A DNA stretch of 64,000 bases, from assembly GCA_947650285.1 (NCBI GenBank), contig CANTFL010000692.1, forward strand, positions 1 through 64,000, given 5' to 3'. Positions within the stretch are counted from its first letter, which is position 1, and each line of letters starts with the position of its first letter. This document shows, in pieces, positions 57,901 through 64,000 of the stretch. The position numbers and the translations under genes are program-made. Under the pieces are notes generated by a model. That model saw nothing but the letters and a program-made list of their open reading frames with translations. It searched no databases and was not told the origin of the DNA. Origin of the DNA: Hyaloperonospora brassicae. Taxonomy: Eukaryota > Oomycota > Peronosporomycetes > Peronosporales > Peronosporaceae.

Positions 57901-58559
57901 TTGATGGACCTTTCAACCGATTTTGCTCCTTCTTAGGCGACTCTATCTGAAAACTTTGGGTAGACCGTGCGGTTAGCTTCTCGGCGCAAATTTGCCTCCG
58001 ACTTTCAGGCTACTGAGCGTTGTCCAAAAAATTTGACCCTCCAGACTGTTCACAAAACATCGATTTCTGTAGACTCGGCGGATGATTTGGACTCTACCTG
58101 TTATATATTTAACGAATGTTGGTCTGGTACATACTGCTTGCCTTCCCGCAAATACTAGAATGCAGTCTATTTGGGACCGCCTGGGCGTTTCCCAATTGAT
58201 AAAGCACTAAATCACGCTTATTTTAGACATACCGACATTACTTGGACAGCCCCTAAACAGTAAACGACTCTTTTTGAGCTTATGATCACACCGCGAATGG
58301 TAATACGCCAGGCACCCGGATGACTTGCCACTGATTTCATACCACGTCAACTTGCGCTTTAGCGCCGCATTTGTACGGTGGTGAATGGCGCCGAATTATT
58401 TTCACGAAGACAAGATGACTAAGTTCCAGCGACGAGCTTGAGTTTTATTTTCTATAAAAAGGGCGACCGCAAAAGCCATGAAACCATCGCGCAACTTTCC
58501 TCCTTGGTGTGGAAGCAAGATCGAGGCCTAAGATTTTGGCGTACAGGCTTGGTCGAATT

Positions 58560-59206
58560 TCAGGCTCTCTTTTGCATTTAAATCAATGTGGGTCTGTGCC
58601 GGGGCGCGATATTCGGACTGCACCATTCGGTTCCGAACGCTTGCCTTCATCTATTTAAATTCCTCTTATCCGTCTGGGGCTGCTTAACTGGATTTTACCA
58701 AAGCTTTTGATAGGGTTGCTTGGCCTGCTTTAGGCGTGGTGCGAATGCACTTTAAGTTCAAGTCTACCTGTCGGCGTTGGATAAAAGTTTATAATCGAAC
58801 AACCTTACTTCGTCTATATCAAACGGCTAGCCTTTGGAATCTTTTGAACCATAGACTGGAGTTCGTCAGGGCGACCCCTTATCTTCAGCGTTATTTGTCC
58901 TTTTTTATTGATCCTTTACTGAATTATCTTTGTATCAACCTACAAGGTAAAAGACTCCGCTGTGATTCTTCGACGCATTTGGTGATTAATTTCTCAGATG
59001 ACTGTACCGGTGTGCTACACGACCTCCATCACATCAACAACATTATCGGTTACGTCAAGTCCTTTTATTCGGCGACTGGCATGCGGCTTAGTGAGGCAAA
59101 GACCGTAGTGATGCCATTTCGGCCCTGGTCTGAGACTTCTGACCCTCTTCGTCTCGACCTCGAACAATTGAAAGTTGATATCGTGGATACATGTAGGCGG
59201 ACTTAG
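58560..59206 (+). pseudogene. LINE reverse transcriptase
   Basis: LDFTKAFDRVAW is at 58688-58723 (first catalytic Asp region) and GVRQGDPLSSALFVLF at 58858-58905. An extra T in a T-run follows and shifts the frame, and then IDPLLNYL. The catalytic box is FSDD (usual FADD) at 58991-59002, followed by SATGMRLSEAKTVVMPF. These are standard non-LTR RT blocks in the right order. Confidence 0.88.
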
Positions 59207-59209
59207 CTT

Positions 59210-61800
59210 CTTAATATTTACTATGGACCTCAGCTTTACCCTGCCGCCCGGCTCTTACATTTGCTGGCCGACAGACGGACGCACTGTTTCTTTGGTCTCA
59301 CCGCGCGCGCACCCTTCGGGGTCAAGTAGTGATTTTGCAGCAATTTTATATACCAATTCGGTGGTTCTCGACCCGTGTCTGTCACGTTGCCACAACTAGA
59401 TATCATGATTAATTCGCCCACCTAATATCGCGCTTTCTTTGCAAGGATAAGTCTAATATTGCTTTGTCCGAGGACTGGTAGTTTCTGTCTTCTGAGCGAG
59501 GCGCTTAGGCCTTACTAAGGTGTGCGACATGGTGTATGTCTTAAAAGCCCATTTGCTCTGCAAATTTATTTTGGAGGCCAGGGCTCACGCTTTTATGGAC
59601 CTTCTTACGTTGATGGACCCTGTCATTTGCGTATATGATCAAGCTATCTCTCCATATGACCATAATTTTGGCATATTTTGTGCGCCACTTACGACCGGCC
59701 TAGGTTCTCCACTGTCATCGTTACCTCGATGCTGATCAGCTTTCAGGCCCTATTGGCTTCAAATGCTATTTGTATGGCATACTTGTCTACGCCCATCGGT
59801 CCCCCGTATGAATCATAAGTTTGCCGAACTTACCGCGCCAGTGCATGTCAATACTGACCTCACTTTAGCAACTACTGGACATCCATTGGCTGATAATTAC
59901 CGGCGATCCGAAATGACGACGCTCTTAGCCGAGCTAGAACTCCATCGGCCATATGGTCTGTTTCAATCTTGTGGTCCTTTACTTACGGGGACGAAGCTCT
60001 TTCTTTGTTTTTGCATCTTTAGCAGGTGCCGAGTCTCTGGTGTTGGCTCTAAGTCGGAGTACTTGGCTTATATTCACTACTTGTTAGAGCCTTTATGTCC
60101 TTATCCTATTGGCCCGATTCAAACGCCTCACTATTTCAGCGTCTTTCATAGCTTTCGTTTTTGGTGCTTTTGACTTGGCTCAACCCATTGTGGCGCGCAT
60201 TCGAATTCTAATTGCCAATCCGACCATCAGGTTTTGCCGTTGTCATGCTTAGTCCTCGACATGGGCCCACCGACTGCTTTGTGAAAAGGGACTTTAAGAT
60301 GAGAAGGCATCTACCACCGGTTTATACTTACTTCCCTTGATGTCTCCAGCACAACGCTCTTTATCTGCTATACCGATTACAATACCTCCCCGGGGCTGAT
60401 ATTCTTTGTCATCATTGATATTGTGTTTTGGAGACGGCCCTTTTTCTTTCTTGAAACTGTTACTTCGCGACTTATGTCTGGGCCCCTTGAATCAACCGTT
60501 TTACACCTCTAATTAATTCCCTGCTTTACTGGCGATCGGTTTTGCTCTGCCATGTGGAGCCTACACCGGATGCGCAACTGACGTATGGATATAGCCTTAT
60601 CGTGCTTTTTCATATTGTGTGGGCGGTAATCCTTCCCTGTCTTTTATTTCATCGGAATGGTATACAGTTCAATAACGATGCGGCGAACCTTCTGGGTCTT
60701 CAATCTCATGTCTACGCTGCAATCAATATCCATACGGAATGGTTTCCACAAGGTGTGCCATCCGCAGCTTACGTCATTATAGTTTTACACTACGGCTCCT
60801 CCATACTTTGCACTCGGCTTTCCATCCACGGCACTTTCAGCCTCCCGGTTCCCTTTATATCGGAGAACGCCGGGTTGACCTGGTGATGCGGAATTTTCAG
60901 CCGTCCCTTGGCATAACGTACTTCATCGGCAGGATACTCCGGTTCCGGTATCGGCCCTCTATACCGTAGCCTATTTGCGGACCTCTCTTCTGGTATGCAA
61001 TGGTTTAATCCGCCCTGCATAAATTTTTGGCTACATTCTCTGCGACGCGACAATTGAATTTGTCCAAATTTGGTCTTCGCATTGGACATTGCCTTTTGCA
61101 GTCGCCTCTGGCATGGGCCGTTTCTAACGATTTATTTATTCTGGACCGTTTCTTATTGCCATCCGCGTCTGTTTGTGGCCACGGCTTACGCTGATTTAAG
61201 TCACTTATTGCGCAGTCATTTTGAAAGGATCAGGGTACTACCGATGAGCTGTACCCCTAACGCCTTCGCTTACTACTGTTACAGTACTTCTGCTAACTAC
61301 CCGCCTGGGCGGTTTTCAGTATGGCCCCCAAGCGAACTTGATATACGGACGGTCCTTTTTCGATCCAGGGTTAAGTAAATACTCATACACAACTATACTC
61401 GGAGGTGTTTACCGCAAGCATTTTTTATGATCAAGCTATTGTTGAGGGCGGATTGTGATCTCGCCCCACAAACGCAACTCGTGGCGCCTAACCACTGAAA
61501 CGAAAACAACCTTTTCGTGCGCTCCAGCGGCATCATGGGTTGTTCTGGCTTTTACAAATTGTCTTCACATGCCACCGGACACTCTTCCCTCCCAATCGCC
61601 GTTCCCGAACTTCTGACCGTCGCGGATAACCTCGCTTCTTCACTGGTTTCCCTTACTCTTTTTCTCTAGCTACTCATTTATTTTTTCTATCGTCTATTTT
61701 ATTGGGCTACTTATTGAGTATCACTCCTGATTTACCTCCCTACCTTGGACGAATGAAGTACAATGGCAAGGCTTTTTAATCAATAACAGTGTAATAAAAC
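59210..61800 (+). pseudogene. LINE C-terminal region and 3' end
   Basis: Frames at 59520-59735, 59763-60173, 60542-60886 and 61070-61378 continue the LINE with no confident domain. A segment near 61020-61130 (FWLHSLRRDNLNLSKFGLRI) resembles the end of LINE polyproteins. Confidence 0.5.
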
Positions 61801-61802
61801 TT

Positions 61803-62433
61803 ATTTTTCCGCGCACACGAGGACGCACAAATAATGCATATTGGCAGTTTACACACGTGTCAACTTTAGAGGCATGTAATTTTTACGTATGATGAGAGAA
61901 TTGATAGTGATTAGAAGCTTGACCGCGTTCATGTGGTACGACTATTCCGAATAGAGCATAAGTGCTACACGTATTAACTTATCTTGTGGCAAGCGATGGG
62001 CATCGATAAATTGATAATGAAGAGCGGCGAGTACGATGTATGCTGTAGTTTGCATCATATAAGCTCACGTTTTAAAAGAATACCTCAGAAAGCACACCTG
62101 TATTCTTGTATAATTACAGCTAGTTATTTTAAGTCGTTTATCGAATAATATACAAGTAGAAAATTGAGTAGGATAGAATAAAACCAGTTTTATACGAACA
62201 AGAGGCTATTGAGAAAAAATCGGGATGTCGTCCCTGATGAAAAGTTATACCATGTAAGTCAACTCAATCAACATATTATTCAAATATAGGACGAAAATTT
62301 TACGACCAAAAATTATCGTCAAAAGCTAGGTTGACCAGGAAGCTGTGCTCGAAACAGCATCAAATTATCAATTGAGTTTAGTTGAGAACGATAGCAACAA
62401 TTAAGGGTCAGATAACTCCGTTTTGTTCTGAGG
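61803..62433. other. A/T-rich gene-free DNA
   Basis: Nothing recognisable; it resembles the 28-44 kb desert in composition. Confidence 0.5.
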
Positions 62434-63108
62434 CCACGACTGGGGGCACATTCCATTTTTGATTGGGGCATACTCGCCCGCGTAAAATGAAGATGCAAAG
62501 GACTTTACATTTCATGGTGCAGAATAAGTAAACACGTAGTATTTTAATACTACGTGTATGTACGTGCCTCGAGGACGCTAAAGAGAATCTCACATAGCTG
62601 CAACTCACCACCCAACAGATGTAAATAATCGCAACACCATGACGATGCTGAAGGAAAAGTGGTAGAGCACGTGAAGGAGGTCAGATAACGCTGGGGTAGC
62701 CGATCCGCTGGGGGCAGACTGAGGCAGCCGAGAGCAAAAGTGTTTCCAAGCAGCGTCCACCGCAGCTAAAAATCAACGTCCGAGATCGGTCACGCGCTGT
62801 GGATGGTCGCTGTTGTACTCATGGGCATTGCATTGTCTCTCGGCCAACTAGGTTTTGTGGATTAGTGGAGGTGCTGAAGTTGCTGCGGCAGCGCAACGGT
62901 CATTTGACGTCATTTATAAGCTAATTTCCTATAAAACATTGTGTACTGCTTGGCGTACCGTAAAGATTGAAACGACCTACATGTCATGCATGTTGACAGA
63001 TGTCTTCATGTGCCTCTCACAAACTCACGAAAATTCGGCTGTTTCTTGCGAAACGTCACCTATTGTGCCTCAAAAGTCTATTCTTGCGAAAGACAGCATT
63101 GCGTTGCG
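62434..63108. mobile_element. Left end of a second TIR element, cut by element F
   Basis: 62434-62545 matches the TIRs at 35039 and 36410 (CCACGACTGGGGGCACA, then CTCGCCC, AAAATGA and GGTGCAGAATAAGTAA). Unlike them it contains a short perfect palindrome, ACGTAGTATTTTAATACTACGT, at 62536-62557. The sequence continues to 63108 with no recognised domain, and then the LTR of F begins. The right TIR, if present, lies beyond the window. Confidence 0.6.
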
Positions 63109-63498
63109 TGTAACGGGGCAGCCCGTTACATGGAATTGTCACTTCAAGGAAAGTGACAATAAAGAATATTATGTTGAATATTCTTTGAACAGTATCACCG
63201 AAGTGGTGATATTGATAGTCGACCAAATAGTCTGTTCATTGGTTGATATCTCGATGATATCAACCCACCAATCGCCGTAAGACGCGCGCAATGAGTGGTG
63301 ACGAGACGTCACCATACACTCAGTTACATTAGCATAATTAAGTTATGTCAAACAAAGAGACAGTAATTAAAAGACTTAATTATATTAATATAACAGTTCT
63401 GCTTTGCCCTTATCTATGCTTCCTCGTTTGCCTCGTGTACGTCTGTCGGCGCACCCAAGCCCTTGCGTTAAGTTTACGCAAGGGTGTGCCCCATTACT
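63109..63498 (+). repeat. 5' LTR of element F
   Basis: Inverse copy of 6859-7249. Hairpins are retained, for example 10-bp stems ATTGTCACTT/AAGTGACAAT (63135-63160), GGTTGATATC/GATATCAACC and CCCTTGCGT-type near 63461-63484, with loops that differ from those in A. Confidence 0.93.
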
Positions 63499-63500
63499 GC

Positions 63501-63519
63501 TGGTGGCACTTTGTAGTCC
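63501..63519 (+). promoter_or_regulatory. Candidate primer-binding site of element F
   Basis: TGGTGGCACTTTGTAGTCC lies two bases after the LTR; one base differs from A. Confidence 0.6.
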
Positions 63520-63544
63520 TTCCAGGGATACCACCACATCCAAG

Positions 63545-64000
63545 ATGAACATGTTGGATGATGAAGAGACCTTTCACGCCACGCGTGATGGGTTAACCCA
63601 TTTGAGTGACATCGAATGCGGTGCGGTAGAACGCATGAGTTCTACCGTATGCGAGGTCGCTATTAGCGCCATGTTGGAGACTCTATGACAGAGACCAACA
63701 ACATGCCGCTATGGCCAAGTTCATTCAAAATGAACTTGTCGCCGAAAGGGAGAAATTAGCCTTGCTTCACCAGCAAGACTCTCGACAGGCCGAGCAGTTG
63801 AGAGAACTCGGTGCTCAATAGACAGAGCTGTTGAGACAGCAGCAATTCCATGCTGCTGTGGGCGGGACGGCGCATTCGCGTCGTCCCGAAGTCATGAATG
63901 TTGACATCTTTAAGTACGGTGGAGTCCCGGAGGACTCCCTGTTACTATGGTTTGTCGAACTCGACAGAGCCCTAAGGGCTCGTCGCGTCGAAGATGAGCA
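63545..64000 (+). pseudogene. Gag of element F, disabled, runs off window
   Basis: The ATG at 63545 opens MNMLDDEETFHATRDGLTHL. Two lesions follow. An extra A after METL codons near 63684 gives an immediate stop where A reads ETLDRDQQH, and at about 63820 CAG has become TAG in the QQTELL segment. After these the Gag core continues to the window edge. F is otherwise very close to A, so it is a fairly recent copy that is nevertheless dead at the gag start. Confidence 0.9.

Larger units (their letters stand above)
54120..61800 (+). mobile_element. Degenerate LINE (non-LTR retrotransposon)
   Basis: A 7.7-kb stretch of pyrimidine-rich sense strand contains, in order on the plus strand, an ORF1-like part, an endonuclease, a reverse transcriptase with GVRQGDPL and an FxDD box, and a long C-terminal region. 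It ends near AGTGTAATAAAACTTA at 61787-61802, where A/T-rich DNA resumes. The start is uncertain. Frames break every few hundred bases. Confidence 0.82.
63109..64000 (+). mobile_element. Ty3/gypsy element F of the A/B family (5' end only)
   Basis: The plus-strand 5' LTR (63109-63498), primer-binding site (63501-63519) and start of gag are present; the rest is off the window. It is in the opposite orientation to A-E. The LTR is 390 bp and ends ATTACT; A's 5' LTR likewise ends TTACT, whereas the solo LTR ends TTACA. Confidence 0.93.

Noticed and set aside
62855..63280. 141-codon plus-strand ORF
   Set aside because: Its second half is the LTR of F, so it is a chance frame across an insertion junction.
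1..64000. tRNA, rRNA, or host housekeeping genes
   Set aside because: None recognised on either strand by eye; a covariance-model scan would be needed to exclude a decayed tRNA.

Overview
The window looks like a retrotransposon-dominated stretch of an oomycete-type (Phytophthora / downy-mildew-like) nuclear genome. That reading rests on the style of the Ty3/gypsy polyproteins, the associated LINE, pogo/Tigger and Ty1/copia-like relics, and the absence of any recognisable host gene, rRNA or tRNA. Most protein-level calls are my own reading of motifs; no search was run.

Layout. 1-13250: two Ty3/gypsy elements of one family (A and B, both minus strand) in head-to-tail tandem, sharing one 391-bp LTR (6859-7249). 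B is truncated inside its protease and carries a separate solo LTR (12747-13045). 13251-18370: decayed DNA with a 33-bp minisatellite and a pogo/Tigger transposase relic. 18370-20150: a gag-protease relic (E, minus) split by a solo LTR of the A/B family with a perfect 5-bp target duplication. 20160-25616: a second gypsy lineage (D, minus) with a 534-bp 5' LTR and no 3' end. 25617-28260: copia-like debris, an inverted pair of repeat R and low-complexity DNA. 28260-44590: an A/T-rich desert holding only relics (a TIR element, a third R copy, a worn gag). 44593-53188: a complete but decayed gypsy element (C, minus) with both LTRs and a near-perfect target duplication. 54120-61800: a degenerate LINE (plus). 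62434-64000: one TIR-element end interrupted by a plus-strand element (F) of the A/B family that runs off the window.

Two things stand out. First, the A/B/C elements carry, between pol and the 3' LTR, an extra gene on the opposite strand. It reads towards pol and encodes a low-complexity N-terminus, a Cys-rich middle and a long coiled coil; it recurs in all three copies. Its start lies about 40 bp from the 3' LTR, so the LTR probably promotes in both directions. Second, these elements (LTRs, pol, gag and antisense gene alike) are tiled with short perfect inverted repeats: ten stems of 8-10 bp with loops of 10 nt or less in the first 1150 bp alone, about 0.2 expected by chance. At least one stem is preserved between copies by a paired substitution, and others differ between copies yet still pair.

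No element is intact: A keeps a long RT frame but has stops in gag and protease and lost catalytic Asp residues in RNase H. F has two early gag lesions. The elements show mosaic divergence, consistent with gene conversion or template switching.
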